This document shows, piece after piece, positions 32,746-38,762 of a stretch of 39,593 nucleotides of DNA. Both the position numbers and the translations under genes were made by a program. Under the pieces are notes generated by a model. The model did no database searches, was not told where the DNA came from, and worked only from the letters and a program-made list of their open reading frames with translations. The DNA is from a virus. Location: the IMG/VR virus record IMGVR_UViG_3300034096_000521, positions 1-39,593 of that record; one strand, 5' to 3'. Within the stretch, counting starts at the first letter, position 1, and each line of letters opens with the position of its first letter.

Positions 32746-33777
32746 TTATTGTTTAATTTTTGTTTCACGTGTCATTTCTCCATCTTTTTCATCCCAATTA
32801 ATAAATGATTCACCGTATTCGTAGTGTTCCCAACAATTGCAATCTGTGTTTGCACAAGCTAGACACGTTTTGCAAGCGCCACAATGAGTGGCGCTTGGTT
32901 CTAACGCATCAACATAATAAATTGCGCCACAATTCCAACAATTAACAGTCGCATAATCTTGATTTGAATAATCTGTGAAGATTGTGATTTTGTTCATTAT
33001 TGAAGTATCTGGATACAGCTCATCTTGTATATAATCAACCGTGTCGTCAAATGTCCAAGCGCTATTTGTTTTATGAAACGAACTATTCCAACCACTAACT
33101 TCATCGTCCCAATCGTCATACTGACGATAAATATCAGTTTTGTTATCTGATTTTGGAGTACCAAGATATGGCGAACTATAGCCGTAACCATAATTGTAAT
33201 TTGAATATTTGTATCCGTAATTTTGTTTGTAGGAACTATTAGACCACCACATGCCGGCGTCCCAATGCCCAGATTTTTCATTGACGATATACCAATTATG
33301 TTTGGCTTTTTCGTTTGTAGTCAATACAACCAACTTGTTACCAATTGCCCAATTTTCTAATTCTTCAAATCTTTCTTGATTGTCGAGCGCTTCAACACCG
33401 CCAATCGCTGGAAGGATTAGTTCAGCAAACAGTTTTGTGTCTGAACGATGGTCGTTGATTGGCATTGTTAACGGCAAAATGCCGTTGTGTGCCAACACAG
33501 TGTCTGGCTTGCCATCAACATCAAATGGGTGACAATTGTTTATGTCGGTATGACCGTGTGTTGTAATACGAAAATGGAATAACGCAGGGCCACGATAGGT
33601 TTTTCTTAAATCACTCCATCGCAACCATAGTTTTTCGAAATCCATATCATGGTCTTTGATTATGGCAACACCTGCATGGATAGCAAAACCGAACCCATCA
33701 GGGTTTGATTTTGCGCTCACACGCGCTCGTTCATAGTCGAAATCAATGTTTTCTGGTAGGAAAGTTAATAAACACAT
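32746..33777 (-). CDS. Class II glutamine amidotransferase with C-terminal zinc domain
   Basis: A 343-aa protein beginning Met-Cys, so the Ntn nucleophile is C2. Class II GATase landmarks: CLLTF, NPDGFGFA (25-32), FHFRITTHG (68-75), HPF (83-85), LAHNG (95-99, oxyanion N98/G99) and SDTKLF (112-117). It would free ammonia from glutamine. After the catalytic domain come a Tyr/Asn/Ser-rich tract (about 180-203) and a Cys-rich end (C280, C283, C299, C302, C305, C308, C313, C315), probably zinc-binding. It starts 1 nt after the amidoligase gene, suggesting paired action. Not linked to any biosynthetic synthetase. Confidence 0.85.
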   Translation of the reverse strand: MCLLTFLPENIDFDYERARVSAKSNPDGFGFAIHAGVAIIKDHDMDFEKLWLRWSDLRKTYRGPALFHFRITTHGHTDINNCHPFDVDGKPDTVLAHNGILPLTMPINDHRSDTKLFAELILPAIGGVEALDNQERFEELENWAIGNKLVVLTTNEKAKHNWYIVNEKSGHWDAGMWWSNSSYKQNYGYKYSNYNYGYGYSSPYLGTPKSDNKTDIYRQYDDWDDEVSGWNSSFHKTNSAWTFDDTVDYIQDELYPDTSIMNKITIFTDYSNQDYATVNCWNCGAIYYVDALEPSATHCGACKTCLACANTDCNCWEHYEYGESFINWDEKDGEMTRETKIKQ

Positions 33778-33778
33778 A

Positions 33779-34819
33779 TTATTTTGTATCCGTTTCTGCT
33801 TGCAGAACATTTCTGCTATTAGCTCTAGTAATGAAATTTTGATATAGATTGTCTTGTGCTTCCGCAAATTTAAGCAATGGCGCAAACGAAGTTAGGGCAT
33901 TGTTTTTTATTGCTTCGGCAGCTGTTACTTGTTGCGAATAAGAAAATAAACAATGCACAAATTCGGCATATGCCAAAACTGTAGTAAAACGCAAAGATGG
34001 TCTAAAAATACGCAATTCGTGCGTATTGTAGTTTGAACGATTTACTGCAAGGTTGCGTTCAAATTGACCAGGTACATACTCGCCATTTTTGCGCACACCT
34101 TTAACAACTTCCAAAACAGTTGGTTTGTTTGCTATATCTAGATGTGTAGGTGCGCCCACAAAAGAATCTAAATCAAACTTAGCATAGCCTGATTGGCGAC
34201 CAGCAAACTTAACCAATGTTTTTTTGTTTTTGAATATGAAATACAAAAACTTTGCTTCGTGCTTGGTGTCAGTAAAAGCATTTTTAGATATATGAATGTG
34301 TAAGCCACACGTAGAAGTACCCCATGCGCGATAACCGTTTTTGCGCAAATAGTCTAAACATGTTTTGTAGCGTTGTGCGTGGTTTTGTAAATAGTTTAGT
34401 GTCATTGGATGCGACACAATTTCAAAACCATGATTGATTGAACAATCTTCTTTTAGATATACCAGACCATCAGCTGTATTGTTAATATAATTAGCAGCAT
34501 GAGACAAATAATTTTCATCAACTAACTCCGTTTCTAGTTCGATACCCATCATGGGTTCGTAAATGTTGTTTGTTTTTTGGTGTGTGAGTCTTGCGTTGCC
34601 GTCAGAGTGGTGAAAAATGGTTTCAGGTTTGTAGCTGTAACCATGAATGCCACTACTGTTGCTGTCATTTTCTGCTTCGTATTCTGCTTCGTGAATTACA
34701 TCTGAATAGCAGTCATCGCAATATTGGTCGCCTTCATAGCGGTTTATTTCGCGATTTGTTTCAAATTCGTATTCGCACCTATCGCAATAACCCAATTCTT
34801 CACTTGCTTGTCTTGGCAT
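33779..34819 (-). CDS. Phage amidoligase (GS-like COOH-NH2 ligase) with N-terminal zinc ribbon
   Basis: A 346-aa protein preceded by AAAGGAG. Residues 12-37 form a zinc ribbon (C12xxC15, C34xxC37). The glutamine-synthetase-like core shows GIELETE (92-98), LKEDCSINHGFEIVSHP (122-138), GLHIHIS (172-178) and THELRIFR (266-273), the metal and ATP-binding residues of the Amidoligase_2 family. Such enzymes form amide bonds with ATP, and in phages are predicted to modify proteins, peptides or wall components. The partner GATase-II gene directly follows. The substrate is unknown; a capsid, host protein or peptidoglycan target is possible. Confidence 0.88.
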   Translation of the reverse strand: MPRQASEELGYCDRCEYEFETNREINRYEGDQYCDDCYSDVIHEAEYEAENDSNSSGIHGYSYKPETIFHHSDGNARLTHQKTNNIYEPMMGIELETELVDENYLSHAANYINNTADGLVYLKEDCSINHGFEIVSHPMTLNYLQNHAQRYKTCLDYLRKNGYRAWGTSTCGLHIHISKNAFTDTKHEAKFLYFIFKNKKTLVKFAGRQSGYAKFDLDSFVGAPTHLDIANKPTVLEVVKGVRKNGEYVPGQFERNLAVNRSNYNTHELRIFRPSLRFTTVLAYAEFVHCLFSYSQQVTAAEAIKNNALTSFAPLLKFAEAQDNLYQNFITRANSRNVLQAETDTK

Positions 34820-34831
34820 GTTGAGTCTCCT

Positions 34832-34999
34832 TTATGAGATTCTGTTTCGGTTGTTGTATGACTCTGCTGATTCTTCTATGTTTTCTATTTCCGAATGAAC
34901 CAATAACAATATGTCGTTAATTTTTTCGGATTGATTAGACCAATGACCATTACGATAAATAATTGCCATGATGTGGCGCAATAATTGTTCTTTATTCAT
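34832..34999 (-). CDS. Small hypothetical protein
   Basis: A 55-aa helical protein starting MNKEQLLRHIMAIIYRNGHW; a longer frame to 35062 would run through a GC-rich hairpin and is not favoured. It overlaps the preceding gene by 8 nt and its end supplies the ribosome site of the amidoligase gene, so it belongs to that operon. Function unknown. Confidence 0.6.
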   Translation of the reverse strand: MNKEQLLRHIMAIIYRNGHWSNQSEKINDILLLVHSEIENIEESAESYNNRNRIS

Positions 35000-35291
35000 A
35001 TTTTTTTTCTTTGTTAGGTTGGCTTGCGCCCCGCGAAGCGGGGGGCGCAAGACGACCGACATTTGGTTCTACAACAGAAAGGGATTTGAATTTTCCAAAT
35101 GTTTCGACTTCAATTAAACCTTCATCAGACAAAACATAACGCTTATTGTCTTTGTCAACATAGTGCCACGCCAAATTTTTGGCATCACGCACATCAACAT
35201 TAGTAATAGTGTTTGAAGCTTTTATTAAAGCGTCGTAGAAATTATTTGCTTCTGTTTCGCATTGAACTAACAAACGAATGTTATATTTCAT
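34992..35291 (-). CDS. Hypothetical early protein with hairpin-encoded tail
   Basis: A 99-aa protein starting MKYNIRLLVQCETEANNFYD with AAAGGA 7 nt upstream. The first about 80 residues look like a small alpha/beta domain (RDAKNLAWHYVDKDNKRYVL). The last about 20 (RLAPPASRGASQPNKEKKYE) are encoded by a GC-rich hairpin at 35023-35051 resembling one at 35925-35949, as if a mobile palindrome had extended the gene. Function unknown. Confidence 0.65.
   Translation of the reverse strand: MKYNIRLLVQCETEANNFYDALIKASNTITNVDVRDAKNLAWHYVDKDNKRYVLSDEGLIEVETFGKFKSLSVVEPNVGRLAPPASRGASQPNKEKKYE
35023..35051. repeat. REP-like GC-rich palindrome, copy A
   Basis: CTTGCGCCCC ... GGGGCGCAAG with inner GC/GC pairs, a 2-nt bulge and a GAA loop. 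It closely resembles the palindrome at 35925-35949 in arm sequence, bulge and loop. It lies inside the 3' end of the 34992-35291 gene, so it also codes for protein. Confidence 0.6.
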
Positions 35292-35456
35292 GTTTTTTCC
35301 TTTTTTGTTGAAAATGCCACACCCGAACGGTTGATTGCGACACCCGAACAGATTTAAGCGGTCAGTTGTAGTGACGATTGAGTTTTGAGGCTCTGGTGTT
35401 GGTGTTGGTGTTGGTGTTGTCGCCGTCGCGGTAGCGAACATAGGCGACGGAATTTC

Positions 35457-35477
35457 AAAACGCGCGTTCCGCGTTTT
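35457..35477. terminator. AT-flanked hairpin, possibly bidirectional terminator
   Basis: AAAACGCG (35457-35464) pairs with CGCGTTTT (35470-35477) around a 5-nt loop. On either strand a T run closes the stem, so it could terminate transcription in both directions. It lies just after the larger hairpin at 35491-35536 in leftward transcription. Confidence 0.5.
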
Positions 35478-35490
35478 GCTTCCTAGTAAT

Positions 35491-35536
35491 GCGTTAAGAA
35501 ACCGAGAGTCCTGTGGACTCTCGGTTTCGATAACGC
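35491..35536. terminator. Long hairpin downstream of the 35551-35871 gene
   Basis: A 13-bp perfect stem GAAACCGAGAGTC/GACTCTCGGTTTC (35498-35510 with 35516-35528) is extended by GCGTTA/TAACGC (35491-35496 with 35531-35536) across a small internal loop. It starts 15 nt beyond the stop of the leftward gene. Terminator or mRNA stabiliser is likely. Confidence 0.55.
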
Positions 35537-35550
35537 TTATGCTGAGTGAA

Positions 35551-35871
35551 TTACTCAGACTTGCTTACCGTCAACGCTGTCAACGGCTTGAAGGCTGGTT
35601 GAGTAATAACCAAGTTACCGCCAAGCATTAACTGCTGTTTCGGTTGAGTCAATTCGTACTCAATACCGTCCTTGACATAGGAAGTTACAGGTGAACCCAT
35701 AGCAACCACTTCGTCAATTTCAAGAGTAACTCCAGCACGAATGTTGTGTGTAGTTACAAGTTCGTTAGGCAACCAAGCCCAAGGACGGATTCCGTCAACT
35801 GCCGTAAAAGATACAGCAGTTGATTTAGGACCAGAGTTGCTAACTCCAGCCACGATTAATGTTGTACTCAT
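35551..35871 (-). CDS. Hypothetical small beta-rich protein
   Basis: A 106-aa protein with AAAGGA about 8 nt before the ATG; the longer open frame runs through a hairpin. It alternates strands (TTLIVAGVSNSGPKSTAVSF, GVTLEIDEVVAMGSPV) and could be an OB-type barrel, such as a single-strand-DNA-binding protein, but no diagnostic motif exists. It stands alone between a strong ribosome site and a strong hairpin, suggesting high, separate expression. Confidence 0.7.
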   Translation of the reverse strand: MSTTLIVAGVSNSGPKSTAVSFTAVDGIRPWAWLPNELVTTHNIRAGVTLEIDEVVAMGSPVTSYVKDGIEYELTQPKQQLMLGGNLVITQPAFKPLTALTVSKSE

Positions 35872-35924
35872 TATTGTTTCCTTTCGGTTGTGTTTATATT
35901 GTTTACTTCTGAGAAGCGATTTCT

Positions 35925-35949
35925 TTGCCCCGCGCAACGCGGGGGGCAA
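35925..35949. repeat. REP-like GC-rich palindrome, copy B
   Basis: TTGCCCCGCG, loop CAA, then CGCGGGGGGCAA with a 2-nt G bulge. Same architecture as the palindrome at 35023-35051. It lies between the 35958-36272 stop and the 35871 start in leftward transcription. Confidence 0.6.
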
Positions 35950-35957
35950 GAAACTCG

Positions 35958-36272
35958 CTAATGGTTCTCTCCACAGACACACTCAAAGTTGCGAGCAACC
36001 CAGAGAAATGTCTCATCACATAGCACTTCTGATGGCGATATTGGAAACACATCGCCAACTTTTGCGTCTGAATAATCTGGTTCAACAGACATATTCAGCA
36101 TTGCTCTGAGTTCGTCAGGCTCATCAGCAGGATTTGAATTGATAAGCAAGTCATCAACTTGCTCAACAATGCCAGAGTCATCAAGAGAGCGTTGTCGCCG
36201 TACAGCGTCACGCTCAAACTGGTCTGGCAACTTGATGTTGATTCGCTTAATGTTCTTAAGGTCTAACTTCAT
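35958..36272 (-). CDS. Hypothetical early protein
   Basis: A 104-aa protein starting MKLDLKNIKRINIKLPDQFE with AAAGG upstream. The N-terminus is a basic strand-helix (INIKLPDQFERDAVRRQRSL) like those of small DNA-binding proteins; the C-terminal half is acidic, ending with Cys-rich FECVCGENH. Separated from the previous gene by a hairpin. Function unknown. Confidence 0.65.
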   Translation of the reverse strand: MKLDLKNIKRINIKLPDQFERDAVRRQRSLDDSGIVEQVDDLLINSNPADEPDELRAMLNMSVEPDYSDAKVGDVFPISPSEVLCDETFLWVARNFECVCGENH

Positions 36273-36292
36273 AACAACCTTTCTGATAGAGA

Positions 36293-36327
36293 GTGAACGG
36301 TGCGCGCCATCGGGGCGCACCGTTCAC
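36293..36327 (+). terminator. Strong hairpin between early genes, U-rich on the + side
   Basis: GTGAACGGTGCGC (36293-36305) pairs perfectly with GCGCACCGTTCAC (36315-36327), a 13-bp stem with a 9-nt loop. On the + strand it is followed by GGGTTTGTTTTTTAC, the shape of an intrinsic terminator; the minus side has no T run. It could stop antisense transcripts from entering the early genes, while acting only as an RNA structure in leftward transcripts. Confidence 0.5.
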
Positions 36328-36338
36328 GGGTTTGTTTT

Positions 36339-36599
36339 TTACAAAGACTCCGTAAAGTCTTCTTGACTCTGAATGAACTCAAGGGCATTGTGTGCGCCAT
36401 GCTCATCAGCGAGCGACCATAGTGCTTGAGCCGTGAAACGGTCAAGAACACGGTAAGCCCAGTCACCGTAAGACAACTCAATCAGTTCAATCAAGTTTTG
36501 ATATGGGTCTGCCGTTGTTACTTCTTGATATTCTTCAACTTCTTCATACGCTTGGATGTCGCCAAACATATGAATACCTAACATCGTGTCACTATCCAT
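36339..36599 (-). CDS. Hypothetical acidic early protein
   Basis: An 86-aa protein with AAGGAG 6 nt before the ATG (MDSDTMLGIHMFGDIQAYEE start). It is strongly acidic in the first half (AYEEVEEYQEVTTADP) and helical later (NLIELIELSYGDWAYRVLDR). Small acidic early proteins are often host inhibitors or DNA mimics, but nothing specific is recognised. It is the first gene after the 36600-36956 control region. Confidence 0.65.
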   Translation of the reverse strand: MDSDTMLGIHMFGDIQAYEEVEEYQEVTTADPYQNLIELIELSYGDWAYRVLDRFTAQALWSLADEHGAHNALEFIQSQEDFTESL

Positions 36600-36956
36600 T
36601 ACCTTCTCCTTGTGTCTCAGGAAGGGGCTTATCCCCTTCGCTCCAGCGAGGGGTAAGACCCATCTTGTACACACACACACCACCTACCACCACATACCCC
36701 AGCCACGCAGGAAGGTAGACCCACAGCCAAGGTGGACGCACGGGTGGGGGGAAGTGTCAGGTGTTGTTCATGTTGTGAACAGGTGTTGGAAACAGGTTCT
36801 TACACAGGAAACTGGTCGCAGTCGCAGGACCAGAGGGGGGACACAGGGGGGGTGGGCACGGGTTCAGCAAATGGATGGCATCAGCCCGTAGCCATCTAAC
36901 TCATTTTTTACAAACAGGGGGTACCCATCAACTCAAAAGGGTACCTTATTAAAAAA
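36600..36956 (-). promoter_or_regulatory. Gene-free GC-rich control region, origin or operator candidate
   Basis: These 357 bases have no credible gene. They hold a hairpin (36625-36661), a GT/CA-rich tract, a palindrome TGTTCA-TGTTG-TGAACA (36765-36781), a G-quadruplex motif on the + strand (36835-36862: G6, G7, G3, G3 with loops of 5, 1 and 3), and two GGGTACC sites at 36919 and 36939, exactly 20 nt apart. On the minus strand TTGAGT and TGTAAA flank one GGGTACC with an 18-nt gap, a possible weak promoter. The mix suits an early promoter with operators, or a replication origin. Confidence 0.45.
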
Positions 36957-37190
36957 TTACACCGTTTCGGTTTTTATTTCCTTGCGTTTAACTTGGGCAA
37001 CACAATTTTTGCTGCACAAAAGAATACCTTTATATTCGCGAATGATGGCTCTTTTGGTTTTTTTGCCACATTCTGGGCATACGTGGTTCGAGTCTGGGGT
37101 CAAGCCAACATAGAGTGTTGGCTTGCCGTAGTCTTCTTTGGGTGCTACGGGTGTGCTGGTGCTACGCTTGGCCGGTTTCTTGCCGGCCAT
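36957..37190 (-). CDS. Small basic zinc-finger protein
   Basis: A 77-aa protein. The N-terminal 20 residues are Lys/Pro/Thr-rich; then HVCPECGKKTKRAIIREYKG and LLCSKNCVAQ give a C-x2-C ... C-x3-C zinc knuckle with a basic tail. Probably binds nucleic acid. It starts by TAATG overlap with the preceding gene and is the last of the Lys-rich early block. Confidence 0.7.
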   Translation of the reverse strand: MAGKKPAKRSTSTPVAPKEDYGKPTLYVGLTPDSNHVCPECGKKTKRAIIREYKGILLCSKNCVAQVKRKEIKTETV

Positions 37191-37426
37191 TAGCGGTAAC
37201 TCCTGGTTTTTTTGGCAATCTTTTTTGGTTGGGCAACAAACTGTTTACCAGCTTTGTTGCCCTTGGCTTTGGCTGTGTTGGTGGCACGTTTTTCTGCTGG
37301 GGTTAGCGCATTCCATGCGGCGTCAGGTAAATAACGCTTGCGTCCCTTTGATGGCTTGCCATCTGATGTTCGCCATTTCTGTCCTGTCCAACTTTTTAGC
37401 GATTGTTGCGATTTAGCTAACGCCAT
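37190..37426 (-). CDS. DUF5872-like small basic protein
   Basis: A 78-aa protein: SQQSLKSWTGQKWRTSDGKPSKG, RYLPDAAWNALTPAEKRATN and KQFVAQPKKIAKKTRSYR are the sequence landmarks of the DUF5872 family as I recall it, which occurs in phages and large algal viruses. Lys and Arg are abundant. Function unknown; a nucleic-acid-binding or virion role is usually assumed. Coupled to neighbours on both sides by TAATG. Confidence 0.75.
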   Translation of the reverse strand: MALAKSQQSLKSWTGQKWRTSDGKPSKGRKRYLPDAAWNALTPAEKRATNTAKAKGNKAGKQFVAQPKKIAKKTRSYR

Positions 37427-37614
37427 TAGTTTTTGTATCCGCCGCCAGCTTTTTTATATTGCGATGCAAGAAGCTGTGCTTTTCGAGCCGACCATTCACC
37501 AGGGTCGCCACCCTTTGTGCCTGCTTTAATTTTCTTAAACAAAGACTTGCGCATATTTGGCTTTGTGTAGTTGCCAGCTTGGTTTACTTTTGATTTGGTT
37601 TTTTTGGCTGCCAC
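37426..37614 (-). CDS. Small basic phage protein (KPNMRKSLFKKIKAG family)
   Basis: A 62-aa protein. I prefer the GTG start at 37614, which gives MAAKKTKSKVNQ, matching the MA-KK starts of its neighbours, and overlaps the upstream stop (TAGTG); an ATG at 37626 is possible. The body NYTKPNMRKSLFKKIKAGTK and PGEWSARKAQLLASQYKKAG resembles small conserved phage proteins of aquatic viruses. Function unknown. Confidence 0.7.
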   Translation of the reverse strand: MAAKKTKSKVNQAGNYTKPNMRKSLFKKIKAGTKGGDPGEWSARKAQLLASQYKKAGGGYKN

Positions 37615-37886
37615 TAGCAGTTCCATTTCTTGAGCGCCAACGCTTTACGGGTTGGTTTGCCGTTTGGTTTTTTCATTGGGCCTGGCATGCCACCCATTCG
37701 TGCGCAAAACGATTTGCGCCGCTTGGCAGCTTTCGAGCCTGGCTTTAATTTGCTTGGCTTTGTTGTGACCGCCATTGACAACTTTGAACCAGGGTTCTGG
37801 GCACGATAAGAAGCTATACCTTTGCGGTTTAGCCCACCCTTTGGGTCCTTGCCTTCTTTGCGTTGCCATGCGGCAGTCTTGGCCAT
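37614..37886 (-). CDS. DUF6321-like small basic protein
   Basis: A 90-aa protein with landmarks KGGLNRKGIASYRAQNPGSK, AVTTKPSKLKPGSKAAKRRK, SFCARMGGMPGPM and ALKKWNC, which match a family widespread in aquatic phages and some giant viruses (recalled as DUF6321). The invariant SFCARM and terminal Cys suggest metal or disulfide use. It begins by TAATG overlap with the upstream gene. Confidence 0.8.
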   Translation of the reverse strand: MAKTAAWQRKEGKDPKGGLNRKGIASYRAQNPGSKLSMAVTTKPSKLKPGSKAAKRRKSFCARMGGMPGPMKKPNGKPTRKALALKKWNC

Positions 37887-38296
37887 TATCTACCGTGTTT
37901 GTTTAGACCGCCACCTGTTAGGCGACCGTATCTTGAGCCTTGTCCTCCACCACCAGAACTTGGTCCTGTGCGTGGTGGTGCTGCCATTCCTTTTGGTTGA
38001 GTTCCCTTTGGTTGTGCACGACCACCAGCTTTGGCGTTGCGTATTTTTTCTACTTTACCTGTGCCTTCACCAGCACTTTTTTTAGGTTTGTTAAATTCGT
38101 ACGTTTTTTCATATTTAGCTTTTACTTTGTCTTTATAAGCTGCCAGCTTTAGGTCACGATATCCGTCTTTTAGGTACTGGTTACGCATTCTCTCATTTCG
38201 CACATCTTCTGCACGGCTTGCTTTTAGTTCTGACGGGCTTACATAGTCTCCGCCAACTTTTGGTTTTCTGTTTGACTTAGGTTTCTTGGCAGCCAT
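37886..38296 (-). CDS. Lys/Gly-rich basic protein
   Basis: A 136-aa protein. Residues 1-80 are Lys/Arg/Asp-rich helices (SELKASRAEDVRNERMRNQY); residues about 95-136 are Gly/Pro/Gln-rich and disordered (PPRTGPSSGGGGQGSRYGRL). High net charge suggests nucleic-acid binding or condensation. Both ends overlap neighbours by TAATG. No family recognised. Confidence 0.7.
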   Translation of the reverse strand: MAAKKPKSNRKPKVGGDYVSPSELKASRAEDVRNERMRNQYLKDGYRDLKLAAYKDKVKAKYEKTYEFNKPKKSAGEGTGKVEKIRNAKAGGRAQPKGTQPKGMAAPPRTGPSSGGGGQGSRYGRLTGGGLNKHGR

Positions 38297-38439
38297 TACT
38301 TGTACTCTTTAACCATTGCCTTCGGGTTCTTAACCTTAGAGCTTTTGCCTTTAACCTTCGGTGGGTAAGTTGATGTGCTTGTTCCCGACTTCGGCGTTGC
38401 CGAAGCGTGGCTATCAAGTTGACGGTAGTTGTATGGCAT
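38296..38439 (-). CDS. Small basic protein
   Basis: A 47-aa protein (MPYNYRQLDSHASATPKSGT start, VKGKSSKVKNPKAMVKEYK end) with AAGGAG 4 nt before the ATG and a TAATG overlap with the next gene. Lys-rich C-terminus. Function unknown. Confidence 0.65.
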   Translation of the reverse strand: MPYNYRQLDSHASATPKSGTSTSTYPPKVKGKSSKVKNPKAMVKEYK

Positions 38440-38454
38440 GGTTCTCCTTAGGGT

Positions 38455-38613
38455 TTACTTAACTCTTTTTAATCTTGGATTTTTTGCTTTAGCTGACTTA
38501 GAAGCTTTTCTTGTTGCGCTAGCTAAAATGGCCCCAGCTGCTTTTTTGGAGACGCCCTGTTGTCTGGCTATCTTGCCCTGTACTGCTTTGAAGCCTGGGT
38601 GCTTCTTTTGCAT
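38455..38613 (-). CDS. Small basic HTH-like phage protein
   Basis: A 52-aa protein: KKHPGFKAVQGKIARQQGVS then KKAAGAILASATRKASKSAK and NPRLKRVK. This unit occurs in many phages of aquatic bacteria and resembles a short helix-turn-helix. AAGGAG lies 4 nt before the ATG. It is the first gene of the leftward arm, so probably the earliest expressed. Confidence 0.72.
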   Translation of the reverse strand: MQKKHPGFKAVQGKIARQQGVSKKAAGAILASATRKASKSAKAKNPRLKRVK

Positions 38614-38762
38614 AGCTCTCCTTAAACTCTGACTTGTGTACGCCTTAATCGCAACGCTTGGGGCGTTGCGATTAACAGCTAGTTGGGGAAACCGGGTTTT
38701 TCCGTTTCCCCCCCTATAGTCCCCCCCAAGCGTTACATGCGTAACGAAGTGCGTACACATTG
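38614..38762. promoter_or_regulatory. Divergent control region between the two arms
   Basis: A 149-nt gap between the first leftward and first rightward genes. It holds a perfect 13-bp hairpin TTAATCGCAACGC/GCGTTGCGATTAA (38645-38675), an 8-bp hairpin GGGGAAAC/GTTTCCCC (38685-38711), C7-TATAGT-C7 (38708-38727), a palindrome CGTTAC-ATGC-GTAACG (38731-38746), and inverted copies of TGTGTACGC at 38635-38643 and 38751-38759. The last lies just before the small terminase start. TATAGT is the best -10 on the + side. Promoters on both strands with operators are inferred. Confidence 0.6.

Larger units (their letters stand above)
35292..35550 (-). promoter_or_regulatory. Gene-free control region with direct repeats and two hairpins
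   Basis: No gene is seen in these 259 bases. They contain two direct repeats TGCSACACCCGAAC at 35315-35328 and 35336-35349 (21 nt apart), a TGGTGT hexamer array (35395-35419), a hairpin AAAACGCG/CGCGTTTT (35457-35477) and a long hairpin (35491-35536). On the minus strand the hairpins follow the 35551-35871 gene and the repeats precede the 35291 start. It thus looks like a terminator followed by a regulated promoter, though no consensus -35/-10 is visible. Confidence 0.5.

Noticed and set aside
35395-35419. TGGTGT hexamer array as a CRISPR or iteron array
   Set aside because: Only about four contiguous hexamers with no spacers; too short and simple for either call.
38429-38632. 67-aa open frame on the + strand opposite the first early genes
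   Set aside because: It is antisense to the supported basic-protein genes at 38296-38613 and has no upstream ribosome site.
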